Positions 11,711 through 24,700 of a DNA stretch of 64,000 bases are shown here, piece after piece; the first letter of the stretch is position 1, and each line of letters opens with the position of its first letter. The position numbers and the translations under genes are program-made. Source of the DNA: Haemonchus contortus (Eukaryota > Nematoda > Chromadorea > Rhabditida > Trichostrongylidae); the NCBI GenBank assembly GCA_000469685.2, contig LS997565.1, positions 24,360,272 through 24,424,271 on the forward strand, written 5' to 3'. Below the pieces are notes generated by a model that searched no databases, was not told where the DNA came from, and was given only the letters and a program-made list of their open reading frames with translations.

Positions 11711-13114
11711 CTAACTTGTTTTCGCCTGCCTAAGGAATTCTATTCCAGTCAGTTGAAGTTCAGCTGAGGTGAACTGAGTCTGAACTAGAAAACTTCAAAG
11801 AACTCTACGGACCCCACATGTCATGCGACTAGACCGCAACAAGCAGGGCAGAATGTTGCAGAAGTGATCATAGATAAATGAGAGGAAGGCACGATAAATA
11901 GTAGAGCATTCCCCACGTAATTAATCTATAGTTCCGTTGTGCTGTTTATTCAGCTGAACTATTTGTTTATTGGAACATGCTCCAGTTCCTGTCCACTCAA
12001 GAGCATGGTAGCGTCTCGAAAGCAGTAAAAATGTGGAAGACGGGTGCTGATAAGAATATGGAGAACACAGGTTATGAACGTGAAAATGAATTAACGGTGA
12101 AGTAATGTCCCATATAGAGCTTCTTTGCAATGAACAAATATTGATTTGCTTCACTGTATTCGCTTCGACACATCCCGCTATAAATACCATGCAACAGAGA
12201 CCTCTGCAGAGCCTAGATATTGCTACTTCTGAGTAGGGCTTGTTCGTCTACTAGACTACAAAAATAGCAGACAACTGTAGACAATTACCGACCAGTTTGT
12301 CTCACATCTCCTTTTACAACATCAACATTTTCCAGGATTCTTGCTCTCCGAAGCGTGTAGCCAACACTTCTATCACAACAATATCTCTTGTAAAGCTTTA
12401 TTAGCCATATTTTGCACAGAAAATTAGCGGTCACAGGCAGCGGAATCGTTTATTCATCGAATTTCGTAAGATAACAAGGTATCAAGCAGCTTCTGACAAT
12501 GTAAACGTGGAAATGGTTTGTGTCTGTGACGTCAGGAAGCCCACCCGAAGTGACTGTCCAACGTTTTTGGGGCTAGGTAAATAAAAGGCGTATCCAAGGT
12601 GCTCACGATTTCAATCCTTTAGTGAGAAAACACTGTTGAAAAACGAGCCCGGCACACTATACGAAATAAAAAATGATAATCTCCATCGAGCACAATCTGG
12701 AAACAAGTGCTACGTACGGGGTGCGATGGTCATGCGAGGTTTTCCTTAGGGTCACTCACTGGGTGTTGTAGCTGTCTGGAAGGAGCCGTATTGAATGTCT
12801 AATCCGTTACAAGAACACCAGCATGGGTAAGCGTTCTTTGCGACGATCATTCCTTTTCTGCCATTTATGTCTAGTAAAAACCGTCTGGAAGGATGAAAGC
12901 GCTGGACTTGTTCATATGGCCACTACGTCCACTGTCCTTCCTACATACTACGACCATTCAAACACCCACTACGACCCAATATGAGTTGAATGGGAAAGCG
13001 CATCCCAGAAATTGGATCGATTAACGCCGAAGACTATAAACCTTTATCCCTTCATCTCATCAATTTACAAGGATTTCATTTTGGGCTGTGAAAAGAGATT
13101 TGCAGGGAGTTACC
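11711..13114. other. Intergenic DNA, nothing recognised
   Basis: Only short unsupported open frames are present. I see no repeat structure or RNA gene that I can name. Confidence 0.45.
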
Positions 13115-15205
13115 ATCTCACGCAAACTTTCCAGCCCCGCTCTAACAAGGAAAGTCTTTCTGGGCGTGGAACGCTTTTTGAAAATGGTTCTTCGCATGGT
13201 ATAGGGGCATGAGCACTGAGTATATAACTATGGCTAGTTTCCGCTAAATGGCTTTCTGAATGCCAGAAAAGGAGTGAAAAGATTTTTGTCAGAAATCGCC
13301 GTTTTAACCCACTAAGCCGTCGTTCGTTTCATTCATGGGGTCGACTGTCCGAACAGTAGAAGGGGCCAGCGGGGGGCGACCTTGAAAATAATGTGAACGG
13401 TTAGTCAAAAAAGGGATCTACATGTTGAAAAGGGTGGGGGAAGTTTCATATAGGCTCTCCACGGTTGAACTGACGGCACGCGATAGATGGTGTGGTGGAT
13501 AGCGATGTGGACTTCGAGGAAGGACGACTAGGATGGGTTGATGGTTCCCCCGAGGCTCGGTCGTTTATGCATTTTATGCTGCCACATCCAGATTGGCTCC
13601 ATATTGCACCAGGGCCAAGGCGAGTGTCTGATCGGTCTGGTTGCGACCAGGACCAGCCAGGCACATAACCAAGCCGTTAGAATTTGTTGTGTAGAGCACT
13701 ATCAGTGGAGGAGCTTCCGAGCTTCCAGGCTTCATACTCCCAGGAGTCCCCCTTTCCCCCTCCCCCTTCCCCTCCCCCCCCCCTCCCCACCAAAACTTTC
13801 TCACGTAGTTTTTTCATCACTTTGGGCCCACATCAAGAGTTCATTCAGTTGGAAAAATGTTGGTTAAATGGTATGATATAATTTTGGTAGCCAAAAAATT
13901 TGATATAATATCATCTGGTCCTTGGACATTGTATGGACATCGTGCAGGACATTGTAAGGATATTGCGCAGTCCCTACAATTTTTTGAGTGATTTGGACAG
14001 TAATGGTTTTGATTGTTGTTTTATTTCGACCGAATTCCTTCAAAACTGATGACAGGCGCATCTAATTTCGATGTCATCGTTTTTTACCCTGGTTGATCTC
14101 GCGCCGTTGAAGGGTTTTTGTCCACTGTTCTGGTTGGTCATCTCCATTTCCTTTCTCCTCACGATCAGTCACTTATCGTCTGCAGTCACCTCGACTTCAG
14201 CAATGTCCATCTTGATCGTGTCCTGCCAGCCCTTCACAGCAGGACGCGGAGTTAGGGGATCGTATGTTGGGAACGGGTATTGCCCAAACCCTTCATCTAG
14301 TCATTAATCTGGTAATCCGGCGCTAGAATGATTTCCTTCAGGGGTGACAGCTTTTTATATCAAGCCTAATGCTCATGGATGCTTCAGCAAGAAGACGAGT
14401 TGAAATAGAGTCTGGTTTTTTCCCACAGGAGTCCGCGGTGGACGCCCAGAGGAGGTCGTAGTCGGGAACCCTGTTGTCTTTGCACTGACGAACGAGGTCG
14501 GAGACGGCTTCCATCGAATAGGAACCATGTTATAGGGTTGGACCCCCATTATAACACTTACATAGTATGAAACTAAGAGACACTTTTATACTCCTTGGAG
14601 TGTGAAGCCTGGAAGCTCCTCCGCTGATAGTGCTCCACACAATAAATTCTAACGGCTTGTAGAGGTTATGTGCCTGGCGGGTCCTGGTAACGACCATGAC
14701 CAGTCAGGCACTTGCTTTGGCCCTGGTGCAATATGAAGCCAATCAAGAGGTGGCAGCATAATGGTGGCGTGCAAAAACGTCCAGACCTCGGAAATTCGAA
14801 CCATCAACCCATCCTCGAAGTCCACATCGCTACCCACCACACCATCTATCGCTGCCTGCAGTTCAACCGTGGAGAACCTATATGAAACTTCCCCGCCATT
14901 TTCAACATAAAGATCCCTTTTTTGACTGCCGTTCACGTTATTTTCAATGTCGCCTCCACTGGCCCCTTCTACTGTGCGGACAGTCGACCCCATGAACGAA
15001 ACGAACGACGCTTAGTGGGTTAAAACGGTGATTTCTGACAAAATCTTTTCACTCCTTTTCTGGCATTCAGAAAGCCATTTAGCGGAAATGGACCATAGCT
15101 ATATACTCCTACACTATATGCCCCTACACCATGCAAAAAACCATTTTCAAAAAGCGTCCCACGCCCTGAAAGACCTTCCTTGTAAGAAATGTCAGGCTTA
15201 ATGTG
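13115..15205. repeat. 2 kb inverted repeat with tRNA-like SINE sequence in both arms
   Basis: The left arm, about 13115-13745, returns inverted at about 15205-14575. Shared landmarks include the start AAAGTCTTTCTGGGCGTGGAACG, the block with TCATTCATGGGGTCGACTGTCC, and the end with the CACTATCAGTGGAGGAGCTTCC block. Each arm contains a Pol III-like unit. On the minus strand around 14868-14800 it reads TGGTGTGGTGGGTAGCGATG (box A-like), then GGTTCGAATTTC (box B-like). The plus-strand counterpart near 13490-13550 has lost the box B consensus. The loop of about 830 bp includes a C-rich tract at 13750-13790. Likely two SINE-bearing repeat copies inserted head to head. No protein was recognised. Confidence 0.65.
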
Positions 15206-15379
15206 GAAGGACATCGATCATCGAACATGTGGAACGAATTTTTGCTGAATTCAACATACCTTGTGAACTAGTTTTTTTTGCATTTGATTTTAACGAAGAC
15301 GAGGTTCATGACTGATGTATTGGTATCTATCGCTGTTCTTATGCTAAACGAGATATCGCTATTAAGTGCGTGTATTTCT

Positions 15380-15662
15380 ATTGGTCATGATGAATGATGT
15401 AGCTCCGGAGCTGAGCAGAAGGGAACGCGCTGTGTGGGGAGCATTCGAAAAAATTCAACAGTTGCATGAGCGCGCAGTCAGCGCCAGCCATCGCGTGAAG
15501 GTATTCTGGAGTCCAAAGCGTCAAGCGGCAAAGGGAGCTCCTGCTCACGCCAAAGAAACAAAGACTAGACTTGCCGGATACGACAGGGACGAATTAAGGA
15601 GACATTATCGACGCCAGCTCGAGCAAATTAATGATCAGAAAAGACATAAGACTTTTGGAGAG
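15380..15662 (+). pseudogene. RTE-like retrotransposon, C-terminal fragment
   Basis: The plus frame reads APELSRRERAVWGAFEKIQ, a hallmark of the region behind the reverse transcriptase in nematode RTE-like elements (ELxRRxRAAWGAFxxI). It ends RDELRRHYRRQLEQINDQK, which resembles the RTE terminus (RDRDxWRRYWRPLEQIDDQR). The central part normally between these is missing, so this is an internally deleted remnant. Family assignment is from memory of the conserved phrases. Confidence 0.65.
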
Positions 15663-16468
15663 AGCTCGTAAGTTTGACGTTCTGAGAATGTAAACGGGAT
15701 TTGTTGGATGAGAACGCTGCTCGAAAGAATCGAGATTCGATCAAATTGGGAATACTTCAGCCAGGTCATGTGTTCTTTGAAAATTTTCGAACGATCAGAT
15801 CTTAAAATGCACGGGCATCTGATCTGACGACGTTTCGACGGATTACACCTTTGGGTCTGAGCTTTCGGTTATCAATAAGCCATGAAGAACTACATTTCGT
15901 GAAAACTAACTGAGAATTATACCTACGCCAGGTGGTACTAAAAAATACATAAATATTTTGGTTCGTTTCGCCTCAACCTTCATCTGTTTCTCATCTATAT
16001 TTATACCACATCAAGCTGGCGCCTACAGCCCATTTTGGCATTCCGTAGTAAGATCATGAGGGGGATACGATCAAGTAGAGAAACACTAGAAACGTTGAAC
16101 AAACTCATCAGTTATGTGCATCAGTGATATGGAGCAGAGGCAAATCAGTCCCGGAAAGATCTAGTACGGTAATAATCAAGTTCTTTCAAAACGAGTGACT
16201 ATAGTTGATCATTTGCATTCGGCTCATGATTCGACTCCCACCTGTAGCACTGAACGATCGACCCGTTTGCATGATGATTGCCTGGAATACAGTAATTAAG
16301 TGTGGTGGAAACCAAGTGAACCTTATCTTTGCATTCATTTCTTTCCCAACAGGAGCTCAATAGGAAATGTCACACCTCGGAACACGTAAATGAATTCTGA
16401 GAAATGGATTTAAATTGAATGAATTCGTTTCTTCTAGAGTTTTCCTTGTTTAGATTTTTCATTGCTCT

Positions 16469-16639
16469 ATGTCTGCAGAGCGGGTCGGTCGTACATTGCA
16501 AAGCCCTAGCACAAACGCAATACTCCAGTGTCTGAATGAACTACTCCGAAATGCGTTACACACCCACAAAGATCAGCTAGAGCCAGCTTTTACATCGAGG
16601 TTTTCCCTTGATGACGTGGATCAAGCTCCATTCAGAAGG
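16469..16639 (+). CDS. Possible orphan exon
   Basis: An open frame begins MSAERVGRTLQSPSTNAIL and ends at an AG/GTATGA splice donor. A pyrimidine-rich tract and CTGCAG precede it, so the exon could also start inside the apparent first codons, at 16481. The composition (NELLRN, SRFSLDDVDQAP) looks protein-like. No partner exon was found up- or downstream on the plus strand and the product is not recognised. It may be a relic or the only visible exon of a dispersed gene. Confidence 0.25.
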
Positions 16640-18779
16640 TATGATTTGAGCAGATTTTGTTTTGCAGCATAGCTTTCTCAAAGGCTGACCAAAACCCCTA
16701 GCTAATGATATCCAGCACAGCCCCAAGTAAGATAACGGACAGTATGAAATGGTTGCAACCAAAGTTGTTAGCTGCGGGTTCTTCATAGGCAGCAACGTCG
16801 TCCCAAGGAACTGAAGGCGAGGGTGGGTAGAATAAGTTGCGGTGGTTCCACTTTTTCCAAAATTGGTGGCTCTATTTACTCGAAGAAATTAAAAAGGAAG
16901 TCTTGTGAAAAGGAGAAACTGACAACTATAGCATAACCTGAGGCTTTCGTCATGCCAATAATGAATCAGATATTTGCACCTCAACAACGCTTTACTGTCT
17001 GTTCTCGACAAGAATAAGTATTTACACAGACTTTTGTTGTCTGATAATAATACATCATCGATAATCGTCAACAGTGAAGGTCAGATGATATCGAACATAA
17101 CAAAGGTAGGATCCAACAGTAAAGGACCCACGGAGTGATGTAGTATACACCATCAGACTTGTTCTCGGACGCTGATATCGAATCTGATTCCCTGAACCTC
17201 AAGAAAAGTTCCTTATCATCACAATAATAGGATGATAGCATTTTTAGTGGCCTAACTTGTGCCTTAATCGGAAAAAGGCACCATATACCATTCAGTGGAG
17301 AAGTGTTAGCAGCAACTTATATATTGACTAGTTGGATTTGCAGGACTGACACCGTAGGTACACGTTTTTTACTGTATAATTTTCTTTTCCGGGCCTCGTG
17401 ATTAGAATTGGGACGGTACGTACCATGCCGTAAGATGACCGTTTCGCAATGGGTGAATCGCTTTAAAATAAGTTTCAAATCGCTCTCTTAGAATCTTCAT
17501 CTCTCAAACTCTCACCATTGATACGACCAAAGTTGCGCGGCCAACACGAGGGGCTCCGCAAGAGCTTCACCGATTGCGTTCTGTCATTATATCAGCGGAT
17601 CCGAGGCCTGGAATTTTCTAGTCAGTATCTTTTAAGATAACGAAAGGTGTATACTTCTTTTTAACGAAGACTGCTCGAAATGCCTGATGGGGGTTGTCGG
17701 AAGAGACGGGGTCAAGAAATAGGGAGAGCAGGAACCTTTATTTCAACGAAGTTTTTGTAAACTGGACTGTGCCGTCTTTGCTATGTGGATTGGGTGCTAT
17801 CATGTCGAATACGGATGAGAACTCTTCTTCTTTCTCTCCGATTGAATGAGCAACCTCTGGAAAATGACTGCTGTGGATGGCGGCCACGATCGCTTGACCC
17901 TGAAGGAGCACTCATAGTTAAGACGCTGCCCTTCTCATTTGAAAAGTTCCGTTAATTCTCCGCTCGTCCCCTCCGGTCTCTTCTCCACTTCACTGAACAT
18001 TCGGTTGCCATCAAAAGCAACACTATTTGCCAGGACTAGGATTGTCAACGGGCGACGTCTTATCCGATTTCAATAATGATGTTGGAGACAGCGGAACGAG
18101 TGCAGGAGCTCCCTTCTGGAAGACGATTGCTAGAGGTTTGTATAGTTGCGGAATGATAGACAAGAGAAGTGCCCGGTGACCTATATGAACCTTAATAGTG
18201 GCAATTCTGAGAATGTTCGTAAAGGGGCGACAGTTGGATGGCTAGCAGCAAAGCTCACTTTGGTGAAGCGACCATACGTACAAATTTGTCTCGAAATTTT
18301 GGCATCGACCTGATGGAGAAGACGTGAAATTCTAGAGCACTACGAATCCAGCCCTGCAAACTTTAGAGAAGTGCTTTTTTCAACGCTCTCCCACTTTCAC
18401 TAATCCCAGTGACCACGTGGGCAACTGCCATACTTCATGAAGTGGTGAATAAAAACACCTGTAACTGCTTTTTTACGAATTGCGAAATGTTCTGCTGACC
18501 CAGGATTCAGGTTCGAGATCAGTTCCAAATATTATACATGTTCCATATGTGGCTCATAGTGAATATTCAATATGATCCTTCATCGGTTATAGAGGTAATG
18601 GGAGTGGAAATCTTTCGAGGAATACGATACAATAGAAAACACTCACGTCCCCCCTTGGAGGGAAGGTTTCAAAGTCACTCTTTTCTTCCTCTCAATAATA
18701 AAAATTTTCACGGTCACAATGAGAGCGTCTGTGTGCACATAATGAGTAGAGCAATGAACAAGAGCAAATGGATTTCTCA
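16640..18779. other. 3' flank of the GPCR gene and unassigned DNA
   Basis: No recognisable exon, RNA gene or repeat family. The 3' untranslated part of the minus-strand GPCR gene must lie immediately below 18780, but I could not place its polyadenylation site from sequence alone. Confidence 0.4.
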
Positions 18780-21700
18780 TCAAAGCATAACCTCCTTTTT
18801 GGCACGACAATTCCCAAATTGGGCGAAGAAATGTCTGAGCTGTTTGCGGATTTCTCGATTGCAATGGAAGTACACGGGCAGACGAGTGGCTGTAGATGAG
18901 ATTGTGAGAAGAGAAGATAGATCAGCCAGGTACCTACAACAGTAGGACTCCAGGACTGCCTTCTTCGCAAATCGTCAAGGGATAAAACACTGAATCTTTC
19001 GTTCAACTCACTTATATATGCGTCCTTCGCCAAGATTCCGCAACCATTCTGGTCTAATGAATTCCATGATGGTAAGCAGAAGGTTGAGAGTATTGGTGAG
19101 CAGATATACTGTGACGAGGGCGGCCAGGGTCCTGGTGGCATCCTTTTTCTTCTTTCGAGCCTCAGCCGCGGCAGCGGAGCCGTGGAGAAGAGATGGAAGT
19201 TTCTGAACACAACTCTGTTGAGGTTCCTGCGCAAAGAGCTTTGTTATAGTAGAAATAGACAGAAGAGACTGTTCTTTGAAGGGGTTAGAGAGGTTCATTT
19301 GCTCTTGCAATTAGAAGAGGGTTTAAAAATGGATAGGATCATGCAGCAACATTTGGTGGTAGGCAGTGGACATTCTGAACACGAGAACGAGGAACTCACG
19401 ATCCGCACTGAGGCATAAGGTTATTTGCCCTAGCAGACCATCCCCATATGAGGACATGAAAGAGTACTGAGTCGTAGAGGAAAAACACAAGGATGGTGTG
19501 GCAGAAGGGAAATGAGCTGTGCACACAAAGGAAGTAGAAAATGTCAGACGTAGGAAGGAATAATTGACGACTGGGATATTGCAATGAAATGAACTAATAA
19601 AAAAATATGGGATCAATTTTGCAGAGAACATGTGGTCAACATCTGCTCTGAAAGAACGCAGCTAAAAATGATCATCAACGGAGCGATGCTTTCATGTAGG
19701 ATCTTAGAATATAAAAATCAAAATTTTGCATGAATTCAAAATTATGGGGCCGGCGTAAAAACATACAGGGTGTTTCATCTTCATGCAGCTTGTGAGGGTT
19801 TGATGAAAGCTCAATAATGAATGTATGGAACATTAGGGTTTGAAAGGAAGACAACACGTTTCAAAAATATTGCTTATAGCTCCTTACGGAATCGTTGTAT
19901 TCGGAGAGTAACTCTGCACGCTCCAGTTCAGCCTGGATAACATCGAGATACAGGTGATTGTGTTTGAGAAAAAATACAGTTTTTATTTTGTTTTTTTTCT
20001 TGATTTCATCACTGCGATTCCTACGCTTTATGACTGGCTGCTTTCACAGTCCGCCTACGTGTCGGCGTGCCGGCGTGCCAGCCGAGGTGGTGCTAGGAAG
20101 GGAGAGGGGCGGTCGACGCGGTCGCGTCGCGCTCAAGCCCCTTCGAAAGGTTGAAAACAACGAAAAACAAGACCAAAAATCATTTGCATTTCCCCTTCGA
20201 AGGCGCTTATGCAAATGATTTTTGATCTTGTTTTTCGTTCTTTTCAGTCCTTCGAAGGGGCTCGAGCGCGACGCGACCGCATCGACTGCCCGTCTGCCTC
20301 CCTCTCCCCTCTTGGCACTACCTCGGCTGGCACGCCGGCGGACTATGAAAGCAGCCACTGTGACCGTTGCTCCCTCTGATTTGCACCGAACCAACTCAAC
20401 ACTCTTTGAGGTTATCGAAGAATGCAAATAATAATTATGGTGGTCAAATGAAAGGGAATCACTTTCTTTGCAGTGTCATTTGTTCGATTGAATCTGTTTA
20501 CCCTGTTCTGACTCAGGAGCATTACTTCATAATCATACTCAGCCTCGAGCGATGCACACTACCGGTTATAGTATAAATGAAAGCGCCGACAATACGGGAA
20601 ACAGCCCAAAAAAGGAAAGCTTCTGAATGACGTTTGTAGTGCATATGTGGCTTTAAACAGTATATGGCTTCGAAGTGGTTTCAAGTTGTAAACCCCGTCT
20701 CCTCTGCGGAAAAGGCACCCTTCCCACGATGTATGTTGCCATCTACGCAGAACTATATTATGGTATCTGATTCTCGGAAGTGGGGGTGAGTGTGAAATGG
20801 TGAAGAGTATAGTTGAAAGTGTCTTGCATCTGATTATGTTTGTGAAGGCAAATTTTTGACCACTTCCTGACGTGAAGACGTTATTTAGCCCTTCGTTACA
20901 ATCTGCTTTCCGAGTAAGTTCCCCAGGCCCATTTTTATTCCGACGCCCCTAATCTGGACAAGATGTAATATGAATTAAACTACATGCAAAAACTGCTAAT
21001 CAGGGAAATTAGAAAATGTGGTTGCTACCACGTGGCCAGGTGATCAATTCGTGAGAACTTGCTCAACACTGGGTTCATCTTCCGGTTTTTGCCCATTCTC
21101 TGAAATCTGAAATCGACCGTAAAAAAGGCATGAGCAAGCGCCCTTTTCCATGCTGCTGCGCCAGTAGACCTTCCACGTTCCAGCCCCGTCCGATAATCGG
21201 ACAGTGTTTTCCGATTAGCGGCAGTTTCTTTAGCATTCTAATTATTAATGAATAATCAATAGCAAGAAAAGCTCAACTTTTTTGCTCCCAAACTGACGAT
21301 ACCGGTAGGATAATCGCGATTTTGATCATGCGGATTCGTTGAATGACTCCTATTCTAGCTCTTTGCAGATTATTCCCATATATGGCTAACTGTAGCGCTA
21401 TAATTTGTAGTCCTGTTGTTCGTTTTCCAAAAAGATTGCTGCTCTACACGTGCACATTGGCTCATATTGTCCAGTACGAGACGAGCCTTCTGCAGCAATT
21501 ACATACTTCACTAGCCAGAGGGTCAAAATTGCTCCCTTATGGTAAGCTACTGTTGTCTGTCTGCCAAGGATGTTTCTCCGCTTTCATCTAAGTCTGGTTA
21601 CTTATGATCAAAACGAAAACGCAGTTCTCCCTCACTTTTTTCTTTGTTTTTTTTCGCTTTACAACGATAAATCATCAATCACCCCTCTCTTTTATCCGTC

Positions 21701-24700
21701 ATCATCCGCCTATCAGTTAAACTGAATGATGATTACGACCGTTAGCGCTGCCTTGGGAAAACGTCGATGTGTTGACATAAGTTATCAACTAAGTTCTGCG
21801 AGAAAAAAAACTCATCGCCTCGTTCCCGTTTGGATTTTTCCCATGAGGTTTGCCACACCATGGGAAGCGAACCGCATCATCAGAAAAGCGCAAAGGATGG
21901 AGAGTCACACTATGAAGATTGAATTGGTCCTCTGAAAACCATAAGCAACCGAACCCTCGTAGAAAGCAAGCAAGCGCTCCACGGATCTGGTATTGTGCGA
22001 CTACACTAACACTGCGGTACGAAATGGGTTAAAAGTGGATATGAATTAAGTTTCATTCACATTGACGGCAGGAGGTTAGAAATCAAAATAGGAGATCTTT
22101 TCTCTGAAGCAAAGTTTGACACCCTCTTCTGAAAGCATTAGTAAACTAGTAGCTTCAATAAAACACACCTCTATCACTGATTCTTTCGAATATCGATTGA
22201 GGTTGGCAATGGTTGCGGTGTTCAGCATTAGCAGAAGTGAAAATGGCAGAAATACGTTCAGGAAATTGCGGCACCAAAACATCCATATCGTCTTGTAGCT
22301 TTCGCTGAACGACGTAACTTAAGTTCAGCTCATTAGCTGTCGAATGTACTGCCTTACCTACGGGTCAATTCCGATAGGTCCAGTCGCAAGCTGGTAAATA
22401 TCGGGCAGTGCGGAAGAAACTGCATTTCCAATTCGAAATAAACTGAGCCCTGAATTGAATGAATAGTAAGCTGGCCCATATTGTAGAAGTCTCCAACAGA
22501 TCTTTTTTTTTTTTTGAAAAAAAAACATGCAAATCCAACGAAGCCTTCAGAAATTCTATGATACGAGATGGTTCATTGACCGTAACTGACTACTAAACCC
22601 ATCTTGGTAGTGACCCCCTTCCACAGTTCTTGAGGCATAATGAAAAACTACCAGTACTAATGTGCCTAGAAAGTTCTGCAGTTTTTAAATTCGATAAGCT
22701 CTGAATTTCAGCTGCTTTCGAAATGATTTTCTCAGAAGCATGGAAAACTCTGTTTCCGGTCAAATAGCATTTATTCAGGCACTTCCCCTTTATACCGCCT
22801 GATATGAGCCTCTATAAAGACAACCCGCTCCGTCTCTGAGCAGCTATCCGAGGAATTTGAGACGCATACAGCTTCCCAGATTGTCAGACATATCTAGGTA
22901 AAACTTTTCAAAAAGGTTGAGAAAACTCGTCCACTCCAACTAGCACTTTTATCAAATGATAATCTACCGTTTCTGCGCCTATAAATCATTGGCTGAACTG
23001 CTATGAGTCCAAAGAAACCTCTGATAATCCGTGACTTAATAATAAAGGCCATAGGGATGCAGACGTAGAGCAGATTGGTGCTGGAGCTTGGAAGACCTAT
23101 TACGATTTTGAGCTGTTAAGGGACACGTAGAACTCGCCGTGCTCCCCAACCCACAATTGATGGTTGCTACGGTTTATCATCAATCTGCACTGCGCTCTGC
23201 TTACAATTAGCCGGTACCTTCATAACGAGAGCCAACAATAGCACCAATGTGATGACCGCCACTCGTTTTCTTGGTTCAAAACCAGAAGTAGACTGAAGTG
23301 AGCAAATATATCGTTCAAAGGATGCCGACACAATCAGCAGGGTAGATGCCGCAATCAACACCTGGAATTGGGCAAAATTAGAACCTGAAATAAAGTTTAC
23401 GATTTTTCTCATAGCCTAAAGGCTTGTGCACTGGCACTTTTTGGGGCCACTGCAGAACCCATGTGATGGTCATAAACACAGGTATGGCGTCAGGTCCCTT
23501 CTGAGGCCATAGTTTTGCCACCCTGGTGAAGCTTTCGCATCGCATACTGCATCGAAATAATAGCACTTGGGAAGAAGAGCGGAAAAACTAAAAAAAGATC
23601 AAAGCTATTTCGATAATGAGGGTCGAATTGTCTCATATCGCCCAAACCTACTAGTGTAAGCTTTCAAAGGGGAACACGTGGGAGAAACACACTTCAGGCA
23701 GCTTCTCTACATACTCGGTGTAGTTACATAAGTTAAGTACAAAAAAAGTAGTCGGACAAAAAGGGAAAATAGAAAAAATAAGAAAAAACTCCTTGCCTGT
23801 CCGGATGTGGAAACATATCGAATGTAATGATGCCATGCCACATAGAGTGCTTCTACACGAAAATATTCCCAAATCAATGCCGATGGAAAAATGAACTAAA
23901 ATATAAAAGTTGTCAGAGGATTTGGAGGATTTTATTCGGGGAGATTTGTAAATGTACAAACTCCCACATAATCACTCCCTGATTTCGTTTTCTATCGACC
24001 TTTCCTCCACTCTTTTCCTAATTGTTCCGCAACAGCTCACACCAATGGAGGATGAAGTAATGCGATCTCATTCATTGAGAAGTTGCATTTCAAACAAGTT
24101 TTTTGAGTTTTTCTGTGAATTCATTCAAGCAAGTTGATCCAAATCACGTCAGTAAAGATTTTTCCGCTTGGAAGCCAGACCTTTTTACAATCTTCCTGGC
24201 GGAAACTGAGTTAAGCCGCAAAAAAGTTGCTTGCCCTTTAAGTCAATCTACCGAGCAAAGCAATTTATGAAATTTATAATACGTGTATCTTCTAGCCTAT
24301 ACAGTAGTGAGCGAAATTTTAGAAGGTATCAGCTTGGCACGAAGACGACAGAATACGTTGGGTAAAGCTTGCCGTTGCAGCTTATTAGCTCTGGCTCTAT
24401 TGTCGAGGCATTATGAAGCCTACGATAGCCATGTACGTAAAATACCCTTTTCTTTTGAGACGATTTGGATTCCTTCTCGAATTCAGTTAAAAATTCAAGG
24501 TTTTTCCGGAATTTTTAGCAAAACTTCTGTAGAATAGCCTCCAGCTCTTCGCCTTCCACTTCGTATGGCACTATGACGTCTGTGTCTTGGGAGACGTAGC
24601 TACCTGAGCTTATAGGTCATCAGTCTTTCTATCGATAAAGTAGATTTCCCACAACCTAACTCTCAAAGTGTCAAAGTGTTTCATCTGCTCCGTCTTCGAA

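Noticed and set aside
13574..13867. Proline- or glycine-rich frames on both strands
   Set aside because: They arise from the C-rich tract at 13750-13790 inside the repeat loop, not from a gene.
23362..23384. Alternative 5' end of GPCR exon 4 at the TTTATTTCAG acceptor (adds SNFAQFQ)
   Set aside because: It needs a phase 1 donor from the preceding exon, and the observed GC donor is phase 0. The acceptor at 23362 keeps the frame.
24289..24440. Plus-strand frame EILEGISLARRRQNTLGKAC ending before GTACGT
   Set aside because: Good donor, but no recognisable domain and no neighbouring exon; kept only as a remark on the GPCR intron.
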